From NCBI GenBank assembly GCA_961205875.1, contig OY540812.1:12896001-12960000 (forward strand): 64,000 nt of DNA. Direction: 5' to 3'. The notes beneath the pieces were generated by a model, which saw only the letters and a list, made by a program, of their open reading frames with translations, did not search any database and had not been told where the DNA came from. A program made the position numbers and the translations under genes. The stretch is from Sialis fuliginosa. Taxonomy: Eukaryota > Arthropoda > Insecta > Megaloptera > Sialidae. This document shows positions 12,388 to 22,775 of the stretch, one piece after another (position 1 is the first letter of the stretch; every line of letters begins with the position of its first letter).

Positions 12388-12452
12388 TAACATATACCAT
12401 TTATAGGGGTTTTTTTTAAAGGTCAAAAAATAATTAAATACTAAAATATAGT

Positions 12453-12521
12453 TCCAATCATATTTAATTATCAGCGCTTTTTTATAATTTTCGACAATTT
12501 TTTGTCTTCATCAGAATTGGA
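12453..12521 (-). ncRNA. Hammerhead ribozyme motif in PLE end (minus arm)
   Basis: Exact mirror copy of the plus-strand motif at 16222-16290. On the minus strand it has CTGATGA (12514-12508), a GACAA/TTGTC stem with an AAAA loop, then GAAA and an ATTAT/ATAAT stem. It is transcribed in the same direction as the reverse transcriptase. Confidence 0.6.
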
Positions 12522-13215
12522 CAAACATAATTCTATAAGAAATATACAACAATGAGCAAAAAACATAATTAGATGACTAGATATTAACAGATTACAAATA
12601 TTTTTTAAGAAAACTTACTCTTTAAACAGTAAAATGTGTACAAATATGCAGGTACAAATCCATGCGTATTACATCAAAAATCCTTTTTAAATTTAAAAAA
12701 AGAAATATAACCATGTTGATGTGAAATTTAAAACAGATTAAACCATTGCAAACCATTTTTTCTTATTTTTTAAAACATTTAAAACTTAAACATAGTATTA
12801 AAAGCATTTAAAATTGAAAAATTTTTTTTTTTTTTTTTAACACATTATATTCTGATGAAACGTAAATTTATAATAAGATAAAACGCAATATAACACGATA
12901 AAACAACTATTAAACTTAAATCTAGTTACAAATATCATTATAAGTAACAGACAAAAAAGAAAAATAAGATTACTAGTGTTTCAAGAAAAAACACCAGTAT
13001 TACAAAATTGTTACATTAGTTTTTATTTTTATCTATGGAAATAAAAATCTATCTATGTTAAATGTCATCACAAACAAAAGGTAACCTAGAATTTTCAAAT
13101 AAGAGGATAACATGAAAACACCAAAAAACAACCTAAAAACCCATCAATCTATAAAATGAAAAAAAGAACAATCATAAACAACTGGGGAAACAATACAACA
13201 AACCAGAAGGAAATA

Positions 13216-14526
13216 TTACTTAATTAAATTCAGGTATGATTCCTTGAGGTGATTTAGATTTTCTCTAGAGTTTAGACATTTAGGTTCTTTTAAGATATGT
13301 AATGATTCACTAAGTAATCTTTTTTTTAAATTAGGTTGAAAATCTAAAATTTCCACATCCTCATATTTAACTTCGTGACCAGTCTGTTGTATGTGAGTAC
13401 GTAATGCGGTAACTTCATTTTTAGCATACTTATGACTGTTGATTCTCTTTTGTAAGTATTGTTTAGATTGCCCTAAGTAAGAATAATCACACGAACAATT
13501 AAGTTTATAAATAACATTAGAACATTTCATTTTTTCTGTTTTATTTTTTAATTTAGAGTAAAAAATTTTTGTAGTGTAATTATTTTTGTTAATCATTTTA
13601 ATATTATGTCCAGAAGTAACCTTTTTCATTTTTTCAGATAAAATAGGTATATACGGGAAAGAAAAATAAAATTGATCATCACAGAGATAATTGGAACTAT
13701 CTGCAACAGCTTGAATATTACCATTTTTTTTATTATTATTATAATTATAACCATACAGTATACTTTTAAGTCTTTTATTTATAGTGTTTTTAAGGAAATT
13801 AATGGGGTAACAATTTAGTAAGAAAATATTGTAAACTTTGTTAAGTATTTGACTTCTAAATTTAATATTAGTGAATTTTATAGCCCGGTCTAAAATAGCT
13901 GTAATAACATTTCGTTTATGTTCAATGGAAGAATTAGAATTGTAGTTCAAATACCTAGCAGACCAAGTGGGTTTAGTATACCATATGGTTTCAACTTTAT
14001 TATGCTTATTAACCAAAATTTTTATATCTAAAAAACTAATTTCTCTATTTTGATTTTCAAGTTCATAAGTAAATTGTAATTTATTATGAAAAGAATTAAA
14101 GCTATTGCATAAAGTTTCAATTTTATCAGAGGGTATTGCTGTAATGATGTCATCCACATATCTTTTAAAAAAAGGGATCTCAAAATCAACCCTTTTCAAA
14201 ACAGAATCTTGTAGTTCGTTCATAATAATATCAGCCAAAACAACAGATAGAGATGAACCCATAGGAGCTCCATAAATTTGTGAATAAAATTGATTTTTAA
14301 ACTGGAAATATGATGTATTGCAACAAAATTTTAAACCATCAATAAAATCATCCTTCTCTATATTTGTGTATTTTTTAATTTCTTCCCATTTATTGGAGAT
14401 AATCTCTATTGTAGTATCAATAGGTATGTTAGTAAATAAGGATTTAATATCAAGTGAGATTAATTTATAATTGTTAGGTATATGAAAATCATTAACAAAT
14501 TCATGGAATTCCCATGAATCTCTCAC
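13216..14526 (-). CDS. PLE reverse transcriptase / GIY-YIG endonuclease (N-terminally partial)
   Basis: The product would copy element RNA into DNA and nick the target. From the N-terminus, RT motif A is SLDIKSLFTNIP (about residues 24-35), the GAPMGSSLS segment lies near 86-94, and the catalytic YVDD box follows at about 123-126. Towards the C-terminus, KCSNVIYKLNCSC then SYLGQSKQYLQKRINSH matches the Cys-flanked GIY-YIG endonuclease of canonical PLEs, here with YLG for YIG. A further TGH and LSESLH hold the usual His and Glu. The frame stays open upstream of 14526 to the inverted junction near 14570 (reading LKNITYNNNTV before RDSW), so the marked start is not a true initiation site. PLE proteins are normally several hundred residues longer; the missing part is N-terminal. 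Identification from motifs is firm; activity is unknown. Confidence 0.92.
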   Translation of the reverse strand: MRDSWEFHEFVNDFHIPNNYKLISLDIKSLFTNIPIDTTIEIISNKWEEIKKYTNIEKDDFIDGLKFCCNTSYFQFKNQFYSQIYGAPMGSSLSVVLADIIMNELQDSVLKRVDFEIPFFKRYVDDIITAIPSDKIETLCNSFNSFHNKLQFTYELENQNREISFLDIKILVNKHNKVETIWYTKPTWSARYLNYNSNSSIEHKRNVITAILDRAIKFTNIKFRSQILNKVYNIFLLNCYPINFLKNTINKRLKSILYGYNYNNNKKNGNIQAVADSSNYLCDDQFYFSFPYIPILSEKMKKVTSGHNIKMINKNNYTTKIFYSKLKNKTEKMKCSNVIYKLNCSCDYSYLGQSKQYLQKRINSHKYAKNEVTALRTHIQQTGHEVKYEDVEILDFQPNLKKRLLSESLHILKEPKCLNSRENLNHLKESYLNLIK

Positions 14527-14585
14527 GGTATTATTATTGTACGTAATATTTTTTAAAATATCAGAGAAAAATTTTTAAAAGATAT

Positions 14586-15527
14586 GTGGATGACATCATT
14601 ACAGCAATACCCTCTGATAAAATTGAAACTTTATGCAATAGCTTTAATTCTTTTCATAATAAATTACAATTTACTTATGAACTTGAAAATCAAAATAGAG
14701 AAATTAGTTTTTTAGATATAAAAATTTTGGTTAATAAGCATAATAAAGTTGAAACCATATGGTATACTAAACCCACTTGGTCTGCTAGGTATTTGAACTA
14801 CAATTCTAATTCTTCCATTGAACATAAACGAAATGTTATTACAGCTATTTTAGACCGGGCTATAAAATTCACTAATATTAAATTTAGAAGTCAAATACTT
14901 AACAAAGTTTACAATATTTTCTTACTAAATTGTTACCCCATTAATTTCCTTAAAAACACTATAAATAAAAGACTTAAAAGTATACTGTATGGTTATAATT
15001 ATAATAATAATAAAAAAAATGGTAATATTCAAGCTGTTGCAGATAGTTCCAATTATCTCTGTGATGATCAATTTTATTTTTCTTTCCCGTATATACCTAT
15101 TTTATCTGAAAAAATGAAAAAGGTTACTTCTGGACATAATATTAAAATGATTAACAAAAATAATTACACTACAAAAATTTTTTACTCTAAATTAAAAAAT
15201 AAAACAGAAAAAATGAAATGTTCTAATGTTATTTATAAACTTAATTGTTCGTGTGATTATTCTTACTTAGGGCAATCTAAACAATACTTACAAAAGAGAA
15301 TCAACAGTCATAAGTATGCTAAAAATGAAGTTACCGCATTACGTACTCACATACAACAGACTGGTCACGAAGTTAAATATGAGGATGTGGAAATTTTAGA
15401 TTTTCAACCTAATTTAAAAAAAAGATTACTTAGTGAATCATTACATATCTTAAAAGAACCTAAATGTCTAAACTCTAGAGAAAATCTAAATCACCTCAAG
15501 GAATCATACCTGAATTTAATTAAGTAA
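14586..15527 (+). CDS. PLE reverse transcriptase C-terminal part plus GIY-YIG endonuclease
   Basis: Its 313 residues are identical to the C-terminal part of the minus-strand protein except for the formal first residue, which is really the V of YVDD (GTG at 14586). The frame reaches back in phase through FLKRY to the junction near 14571. It retains YVDD and the full GIY-YIG region but lacks RT motif A and the GAPMGSS segment, so it cannot encode a working RT alone. Complete identity with the other arm points to simultaneous origin or recent conversion. Confidence 0.9.
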   Translation: MDDIITAIPSDKIETLCNSFNSFHNKLQFTYELENQNREISFLDIKILVNKHNKVETIWYTKPTWSARYLNYNSNSSIEHKRNVITAILDRAIKFTNIKFRSQILNKVYNIFLLNCYPINFLKNTINKRLKSILYGYNYNNNKKNGNIQAVADSSNYLCDDQFYFSFPYIPILSEKMKKVTSGHNIKMINKNNYTTKIFYSKLKNKTEKMKCSNVIYKLNCSCDYSYLGQSKQYLQKRINSHKYAKNEVTALRTHIQQTGHEVKYEDVEILDFQPNLKKRLLSESLHILKEPKCLNSRENLNHLKESYLNLIK

Positions 15528-16221
15528 TATTTCCTTCTGGTTTGTTGTATTGTTTCCCCAGTTGTTTATGATTGTTCTTTTTTTCATTTTATAGATTGAT
15601 GGGTTTTTAGGTTGTTTTTTGGTGTTTTCATGTTATCCTCTTATTTGAAAATTCTAGGTTACCTTTTGTTTGTGATGACATTTAACATAGATAGATTTTT
15701 ATTTCCATAGATAAAAATAAAAACTAATGTAACAATTTTGTAATACTGGTGTTTTTTCTTGAAACACTAGTAATCTTATTTTTCTTTTTTGTCTGTTACT
15801 TATAATGATATTTGTAACTAGATTTAAGTTTAATAGTTGTTTTATCGTGTTATATTGCGTTTTATCTTATTATAAATTTACGTTTCATCAGAATATAATG
15901 TGTTAAAAAAAAAAAAAAAAATTTTTCAATTTTAAATGCTTTTAATACTATGTTTAAGTTTTAAATGTTTTAAAAAATAAGAAAAAATGGTTTGCAATGG
16001 TTTAATCTGTTTTAAATTTCACATCAACATGGTTATATTTCTTTTTTTAAATTTAAAAAGGATTTTTGATGTAATACGCATGGATTTGTACCTGCATATT
16101 TGTACACATTTTACTGTTTAAAGAGTAAGTTTTCTTAAAAAATATTTGTAATCTGTTAATATCTAGTCATCTAATTATGTTTTTTGCTCATTGTTGTATA
16201 TTTCTTATAGAATTATGTTTG

Positions 16222-16290
16222 TCCAATTCTGATGAAGACAAAAAATTGTCGAAAATTATAAAAAAGCGCTGATAATTAAATATGATTGGA
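16222..16290 (+). ncRNA. Hammerhead ribozyme motif in PLE end (plus arm)
   Basis: The conserved core is complete: CTGATGA (16229-16235); stem II GACAA/TTGTC with an AAAA loop (16237-16250); GAAA (16251-16254); stem III ATTAT/ATAAT (16255-16259 with 16272-16276). Then TTA (16276-16278) provides the NUH cleavage triplet, its U pairing with the last A of GAAA. Helix I can form from ATT/AAT next to the core, then an internal loop, then TCC/GGA, giving a type-I topology. Hammerheads are known in PLE terminal sequences of many animals. Folding and cleavage are inferred, not tested. Confidence 0.65.
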
Positions 16291-16363
16291 ACTATATTTT
16301 AGTATTTAATTATTTTTTGACCTTTAAAAAAAACCCCTATAAATGGTATATGTTAAATATTAT

Positions 16364-16745
16364 CAAGAATAATGGTCATATATATGAATACGAATATATA
16401 TATATATATATAATATGCATCTTTTACTACATACATATGGTCACACTAATTACTGTTTAAATTGTAAGTAAAAAAAATATGTTTATATCTATGAATATCT
16501 TGTTCATTTGCTTATGTTACTTACTTATGTTTATGATTTCTTATAGGGATAATTATTAATTTCTGATGAAGACAAAAATGTTGAAAATTAAAATAAGCGC
16601 TATTAATTAAAATGATTTGAACATTGGTTTAGTTCTTTAATTAATATTTTGACCTAAAAAAAAACCCCTACAAAATAGGTATATTTAAATAATATCAAGA
16701 TGGTCATATATATGAATACTAATATATATATATATATATATTTTT
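16364..16745 (+). mobile_element. Divergent tandem PLE terminal unit
   Basis: After the plus arm, the terminal sequence is repeated in a diverged form. A TA-run tail (GGTCATATATATGAATAC then TA repeats) is followed by a hammerhead-like block, ACCTAAAAAAAAACCCCTAC, and again GGTCATATATATGAATAC with TA repeats. Its divergence shows an older relative or a different subfamily. Tandem terminal repeats (pseudo-LTRs) are typical of PLEs. Confidence 0.75.
16556..16613 (+). ncRNA. Second, diverged hammerhead ribozyme motif
   Basis: CTGATGA lies at 16563-16569, followed by a short stem II GACA/TGTT (one G-U pair) and GAAA at 16583-16586. Stem III is ATTAA/TTAAT (16587-16591 with 16603-16607). TTA at 16607-16609 is the NUH triplet, and helix I is ATTT/AAAT. 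Compared with the first motif, both strands of stem III have changed together at one pair, and helix I has changed while staying paired. The loop sequence AAGCGCT is kept. Confidence 0.55.
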
Positions 16746-17890
16746 TCTGTTGGTTCAATATCCATATTTAATATATTTCAATGTTTTGATAAGTTTTTCG
16801 CATGCGCAGTAAGTTAATACCAACGATATTAAAACAGCGGTGATATTGTGAAATGAAATCACCAACTTTGTTACAATAAATAAAGTATCACTGACATAAA
16901 TTCTGAAACAAATCCAAAATTAATACTCCGTTAAAAGAAGAGTTGGCTCCCCACTATAATCCAACCCACGTGGGTTTTTTTGGACAAAAAAACTTTAAAA
17001 AACCCAGTGGATTTTTTAATATTATTTTTTTAAGGATATATTTAAAATAAATATTTTATTTTATGAGGAAATAATTGTAATATAATCTTTCTAGAGGTAT
17101 ATATTTTATTTATAATTATAATAATATTAGTAATAGTACCTATTCATACAAGCTGTGATTGGAAAAAATTTGCAAATAACTTTTTGTCTAGACTGTCTGT
17201 GTGGTTTTGGAAATATTTGAAATTTTGTACCTATTATCGTCTAACCAGGGAATTTTGCGAGGTGTATCTCGCCAATTTTAAACTAATTTCATTTAATTAT
17301 GTTTGTTGAGTTTCAACACAATTTTAGTACAATTTTTTTTTGTAAAAAATATATATTTTATACACATGTATTAATAAAGAAACTTAAAAAAAAACCAGCT
17401 ATAAAACTGAGCTGGGCTTTTTGCTAACCCTGGTTAAAAGTACTTGTTAGCAAACAAATTTTGTTAGCTTCTTTATAATACCGGAAATCAAGTTTTTTTT
17501 TAATAACTTTTACGATTAAATGTTTAAAATAGGTAATATTATTAAAATGAATATTTTAAGAAAATAGCTTAAAATTAATTATAATATATTTTCAAGTTAA
17601 AAACAATAAATATTTACAAAAGAATAAGTAGATAGATAAGCTTTAGAATAAATAAAACTATAAGTTCATAAATAACGTATGTATTTTTTTTAAATATATA
17701 CCTTTTAAGGTGGCAAAAATATATATTTCCGAAGGCGATGATATACATATTTGCATGCGTCAGCGACAAAAACCTCAAATGTAGATCTCGGTAGCTTTGG
17801 AGAGGATACGTTCAGGGCGAAGTATCATTCATATTGTCACAAATCTTTCAAGTGAGTATTAAAAACATCCCGAAACAAAAAAGTATATCC
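16746..17890. other. No gene; MITE-C end fragment near 17447-17492
   Basis: TTTATAATACCGGAAATC with the preceding GTTAGCAAACAAATTTTGTTAGC is an end of the MITE-C family (compare 9975 and 38396). A less AT-rich patch at about 17725-17860 ends in CAAGTGAGT, a good splice-donor-like match, but no exon can be defined. Confidence 0.4.
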
Positions 17891-17894
17891 GGGA

Positions 17895-18015
17895 GACGTT
17901 CACGAGCCCATCATCCGGAGCAGATAATCCGGTAAGCATGCCTGTCACTCCGGCATCGCTGCTTTTCACCGCGCCGCGCGGAAGTTCAAATCTTACTCGA
18001 CATGATTTTTTTTAT
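17895..18015 (+). repeat. Possible tRNA-derived SINE head
   Basis: A GC-richer block with CATCCGGAGCAGATAATCCG (A-box-like region), CCTGTCACTCCGGCATCGC, and then GGAAGTTCAAATCTTACTC, which resembles a tRNA B box, ends before a T-rich stretch. This layout resembles insect tRNA-derived SINEs. No second copy is visible in the window, so the call is weak. Confidence 0.3.
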
Positions 18016-18325
18016 TTCTCTTGTTCGTCAGACACGGGTCTTTTAATTGCTTTTCGGTCAATTTATAATTAATTGTAGAAGTACGACACGATTAGAAAAT
18101 ACCTGGAATTCTTTAATGAGTTTTCCTTCTTCCGGATTATTTTGCATTTAGGATAAAAAAGTTTAAATGTAATTAAACAAATTAATAAACGGTACAAAGC
18201 TAAAACTTACAAATATAATTTGAAAATTAATAAAACTCTCTTTTATCAAACATTTAAGACAATACTTTTACAGCATATTTGAAATTTTGTAAACTAAAAA
18301 TTATTGAAAAATTACTTCGTATTAA

Positions 18326-18808
18326 TCTCTATATATAAAAATGAATGTACGTATGAGGCTTATAGACTTGGGAATTACCTAACCGATTTCAATGTGGTTT
18401 TCATCAATAGTTAGATCATTTTTCTGAGAAGTATCGTGGATATTAAAATTTTATTATGAAAACCTAAGATCAAAAGACTAAAAAAGATTTTATCAAGTTG
18501 TGTTTTGTTTCCATAATGTGACAGTACCTATACAACTGTAATTTATATAAAAACATAGTAGCCATGCATGGAATAAAGAATTATAATTTACAATAATTTA
18601 CGGTTTCAATATTTAATTTAATTTAGGTTATTATGAGCACGCCTCTTTAAAATATTTACGTGGTGAAGCGTGTGTTGTGGGCATGTTGGGTGGGCATGTA
18701 GGGTAGGTATGTTGAGTGCGTATGTCGGGTAGGCAGGTCGGGTGGGTATGATTACTTTATGTTTAATTTAATTAATATCCCCGGGTAACACCGGGTCCAA
18801 TGCGCTAG
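18326..18808 (+). mobile_element. Non-autonomous Helitron, 483 bp
   Basis: It starts with TC (TCTCTATATATAAAAATG) after A and ends with a CCCGG/CCGGG hairpin followed by TCCAATGCGCTAG, the CTAG terminus preceding T. These are Helitron hallmarks: 5' TC, a short 3' hairpin, CTRR end, A-T target and no TIRs. A related copy lies at 32293-32847 and a 3' end at 51745-51791. A G-rich run of about six variable 11-13-bp units (GGGTGGGCATGT and similar) lies at about 18672-18750. No Rep/helicase gene is present. Confidence 0.85.
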
Positions 18809-19850
18809 TGTACAATAATTATAAACGTTCTTCTTATAGTTTTTAATAGTATAATAAGTATACATTTCTGTTATACTCATTGTTGAACCATATCAAACAA
18901 GAATGTCATTTTACTTTGAATTTAATTACCTTTTCGTAGAAATATAAATTTAAAAAGAATGTTCAACATCTTATTTTTATGAAATGTAAATATGTACATG
19001 TTTAAATGTACATTAAACAAGATGCGTACTATAAATTAATTGTGGGAAAATTAACATGCAGAAAATTAATCTAGGTTAGTTAAATACACAATGTGTACAT
19101 TCTACACGCGGATACAGTAATTGTTTATTCATTGCCAATAGTTAACATTCAATTGGTATGCGATTGTAAATTCCGCTCAATGCAAATAAGTTCATGTGCT
19201 ATATATATATGTATGTAGTAGCCTGGCTGGTTTGTGACAAATTGGAAATCTGTAGGAGTTTTCAGATAACGTTATAAATTAAATGATATATTCATAGTGA
19301 TATTCTAATTGAACTGTCGAACATGGTATCCAATGATAATGGCGAATATGAATTCTATGGTTAGTTTTTGCCGATGTATGATATATGTAAGTGATTTAAT
19401 GTTATTTCAAAGATTATTATACTGGCAGTATTATTATAACAGAATTGGTAGACACATTATAGATTCAATTAATATAATCTAGTTAAAACAGTGGCTCTAA
19501 AAATCGTACTTATTAATTATTTCTGTCTTACAATTAGTTAATTTAATTTAATTACTGTAAAATGTGAATAATGACTGTCTGTCTGTCTTTTACGGCTTTG
19601 TAGCCATCGAACTGTTTGATCTAGAATGATGGACCAATACATATTTTTTATTCAATCCCAGCGAGAGCATTATTTATTAAAATCTTCATTTAACAAATTT
19701 TAAAAAAATCGTAAAAATATTTTGTCATCTGCGTAAATGGACTCGACTCGAATTGGACATTTTTTAAATTATATTATATCTTTTAATAAATAATAATCTA
19801 TATATGTATACCTACTTGAATGTAATACACTTTTTATAAAAGAAAACGTA
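18809..19850. other. No feature recognised
   Basis: AT-rich sequence up to the target-site duplication of the foldback element. No coding frame or repeat was identified. Confidence 0.35.
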
Positions 19851-19858
19851 CTTACAAT

Positions 19859-20310
19859 CAGGGGTCCGGAATTAATGCCTATTTGACTCCCGCTCCGATA
19901 AAGTTCCGGAACTTTTAAAATCTATCCGTTCCCTACGTTAAAAACTCCGGAACGAATAGATTCTATTAACTCCGAAGAGAATTCGTGCCGGAACTTTTAA
20001 AATCTATTCGTGCCCTGGCTTATAAACTCCGGAACGAATAGATTCTATTTGCTCCAGAGGGCATTAATTCCGGAATTTATAAAATCTATTAGTTCCCTGG
20101 CTTATAAACTCCAGAACTAATACAATCTATTAATTCCGCACGGCATTCGTGTCGGAACTTATAAAATCTATTCGTTCTCTGATTTAAAATCGTCGGAACT
20201 TTTAAAATCTATTTGACTCCAGGAGACATTATCAGTGGAGCAGATAGATTTTATAAGTTCTTTAGTGTATCCGGCACGATTAAAGTCTATACGTTCCCAA
20301 ATTTTATATT
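19859..20310. repeat. Subterminal repeats of the foldback, left end
   Basis: Irregular repeats, some inverted, of a motif like CGGAACTTTTAAAATCTATT and its partner ACTCCGGAACGAATAGATT recur about every 50-60 bp. They are mirrored at about 25925-26379. hAT elements usually carry short subterminal repeats that bind transposase, so these are candidate binding sites by analogy. Confidence 0.75.
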
Positions 20311-20629
20311 AGATTGATTGTACATGAAGCCAAATAGTTTAATGTGTATGTAATTACTATAAAATGCAAATCGAGTATTATTAATTTATTTAAACTATTG
20401 TTAAGGCTTTCGCGGTTTGTAATTTATAGATAATTAACATACATTTTATGAATTTTTGTAACAAATATTTTATTGGAATAATTTGATATGTGATAATTGT
20501 CATCAAAAACAATTTACAACAAATACGTATTAAGGTAGATTTAGAGCCCTTTTTCTTAGAATACCGTATTCTCAGAAATAAAATCAAATATATTATATAC
20601 TATGTAATCATTTATAAAATTAATTAAGT

Positions 20630-21920
20630 CAGACACGTATTAAGGAAAATTTGGACCCCATTTTCTAAATATTTAAATATTTTGGAAAAAAATGAGATAG
20701 TCAGTTGTATTAAACATTAACTAAATAAATTTAAAGTCAGTCACGTATTAAGGTAAATTTAATGTCCTTTTTACTAAAAAAATTGTAATGTCGGAAATAA
20801 AATAAAAAAATTAAGATGATACTATTAATTACGTTCTGTGAAACAAAACCTAATACAGAATTAAGTCAGTCGTGTATTAAGTAAGATTAGAGCCCTTGTT
20901 CTTAAAATAACATAATCTCATAAACAAAATCAAATATTCTATATATTATGTAACCATTTATATAAATTATTAAGTCAGGTACGTATTGAGGAAATTTGGG
21001 CCCGTTTTGTAAATATTTTAAATTTTAGGAAAAATAAAAAAATAACATGAGATAGTAAGTTGTATGAAATATTAAATATGTAAAATTAAAGTCAGTGACG
21101 TATTGAGGTAAATTTAAAGCCCTTTCTACTAAAATTTAATAATATCGAAATAAAATGATAAAATATTATAGTAACTTATTTTATGTGAAACAAAAACTAC
21201 AACCGAATTAAGTCAGATGTGTATTAAGTAAGATTTAGAGCCCTTCTTCTTAAAATAATGTTATCTCAGAAACAAAATCAAATATGCTATATAATATGTA
21301 ATCATTTATATAAATTATTAAGTCTGACACGTACGAAGGAAAATTTGGGCCCCGTTTTGTGAAAAATTTAACTTTTCAGACAAATAAATAAATAACATGA
21401 GATAGAAAGTTGTATGAAACATTGACTGTATAAAATTAAAGTCAGTCACGTATTAAGGTAAATTTAATGCCCTTTTTTATAAAATATTGTAATATCCGAA
21501 ATAAAATGAAAAAAATACTATGGTATTATTGATTATGTTCTATAAAACAAAAATTAGAACAAAATTTAGTCAGATGTGTATTAAGTAAGATTTAATACCA
21601 CTTTTCTTAATGTAACGTAATCTCAGAAACAAATGCATACGTACTATATAATATGTAATCATTTTATAAATTATTAAGTCAGACACGTATTAAGGAGAAT
21701 TTGGGCCCCGTAAATTAAAAAAATTAAGACGGTATTATTAATTATGTTCTACGAAACAAAACTTTATACGGAATTGAGTCAGTCGTGTATTAAGTAAGAT
21801 TTTGAGCCCTTCTTAAAATAACGTAATTTCAAACAAAAACAAATATAATATACATTATGTAATCATTTATATGAATTATTAAGTCAGACACGTATTATGG
21901 AAAATTTAGGCCTCGTTTTT
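20630..21920. repeat. Higher-order tandem repeat (~350 bp, three ~115-bp subunits)
   Basis: Subunits start near 20632, 20732, 20862, 20970, 21092, 21208, 21320, 21440, 21566, 21676, 21776 and 21880. Each has a core like GTCAGACACGTATTAAGG. Three subtypes alternate in order. One ends GGAAAATTTGGGCCCC, one GGTAAATTTAATGCCC and one GTAAGATTTAGAGCCC, giving a repeat period of about 340-360 bp. Near 21710 one subtype is fused to another, shortening that period. The array is mirrored at about 24520-25720. Confidence 0.85.
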
Positions 21921-22775
21921 TTAAATATTTTAAATTTTAGATAAATAAAAAAATAACATGAGATAGTAAATTGAAATTTTTTTTTTTTTTTTTTCTGCTT
22001 TCTTACGTATTAAAACGAGCATGAATAAATGATAATTTTTGCCCGTTTTGTAATAGTGAGGACGACGTATCAAAAATACCATTATATTATGAAAAAGAAA
22101 ATAATTAATTCAAAATTTTAGTAATAAAATTCAAATATAATAAAAATCAAATGAGTTCTGAATACTATTAAATAAGTATAATAAATGCAGTTTACAGTTC
22201 TGTTATGAATTTAGGAAATTACTCAAAGAACATTTATTGATAATTAAACATAATTTTGATGTTAATTTTATTTAATAGTAATTTTCATAAATACTGGATA
22301 TGTAACGCTTCGCAGGTGATAAATTTTTTATTTTGTTCTTTTTTAGCATTAAAAATCTTATTTACAATATTTTGGGTTTCAATTAACTACAGCAAATATC
22401 GTATATCTAAATACTTATAATCTATTATACCTATGTTATATATAATGTTTTTATATAGGTACTGCGTATTTCGGTGTTTATATTTTTACTGTCGATTGTC
22501 TGTTTTCAACTTTGTAGATGTTTTAAGTAATAAGGAGATTTCTTTCTTTCTAGACTTTGGATTTACTGTTGGTTAAAATGAGAGCGATATATATCAAAAC
22601 ATTGCTGTTCGTATAACATATGTATGGTGTATAGTATAGGTACAGAAACAAAGATAGTTATATTATATAACAATACAAAAGATGTGTACATCTCTTTTAC
22701 ACTTGTACAATATTATGAATAATGACTAATATGTTCAAGTTGCAGCCTGGTAAAATTTCAACAAATGATTAAAAC

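Larger units (their letters stand above)
12382..14575 (-). mobile_element. Penelope-like retroelement, minus-strand arm (5'-truncated)
   Basis: This carries the coding frame at 13216-14526 and about 830 bp of 3' sequence that includes a hammerhead-like motif. It meets a second copy head to head at about 14571-14575. From 12382 to about 14175 it is the mirror image of 14571-16363. Both arms encode identical residues over the shared coding part, so the pair is young. The part 14176-14570 is unique to this arm and holds the upstream RT motifs. The N-terminal region usual for PLEs is absent. Confidence 0.9.
14571..16363 (+). mobile_element. Penelope-like retroelement, plus-strand arm (more strongly 5'-truncated)
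   Basis: Inverted duplicate of 12382-14175. It begins inside the RT coding region just before the YVDD box. The junction with the other arm shares a short stretch around TTTTTAAAAGATATG. It ends in a sequence that continues into a TA-rich tail. Inverted partial copies at the 5' side are a known PLE insertion pattern, and one insertion event is the simplest explanation. Confidence 0.9.

Noticed and set aside
12382-16363. The RT element as an LTR retrotransposon or a LINE
   Set aside because: YVDD alone is ambiguous, but the C-terminal GIY-YIG-type domain, absence of gag, protease and integrase, and hammerhead-bearing terminal units identify a Penelope-like element.
20390-20587. A 65-codon ORF with an identical mirror copy at 25641-25838
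   Set aside because: The conservation only reflects the near-identical inverted arms of the foldback. There is no motif, and it overlaps the repeat array.
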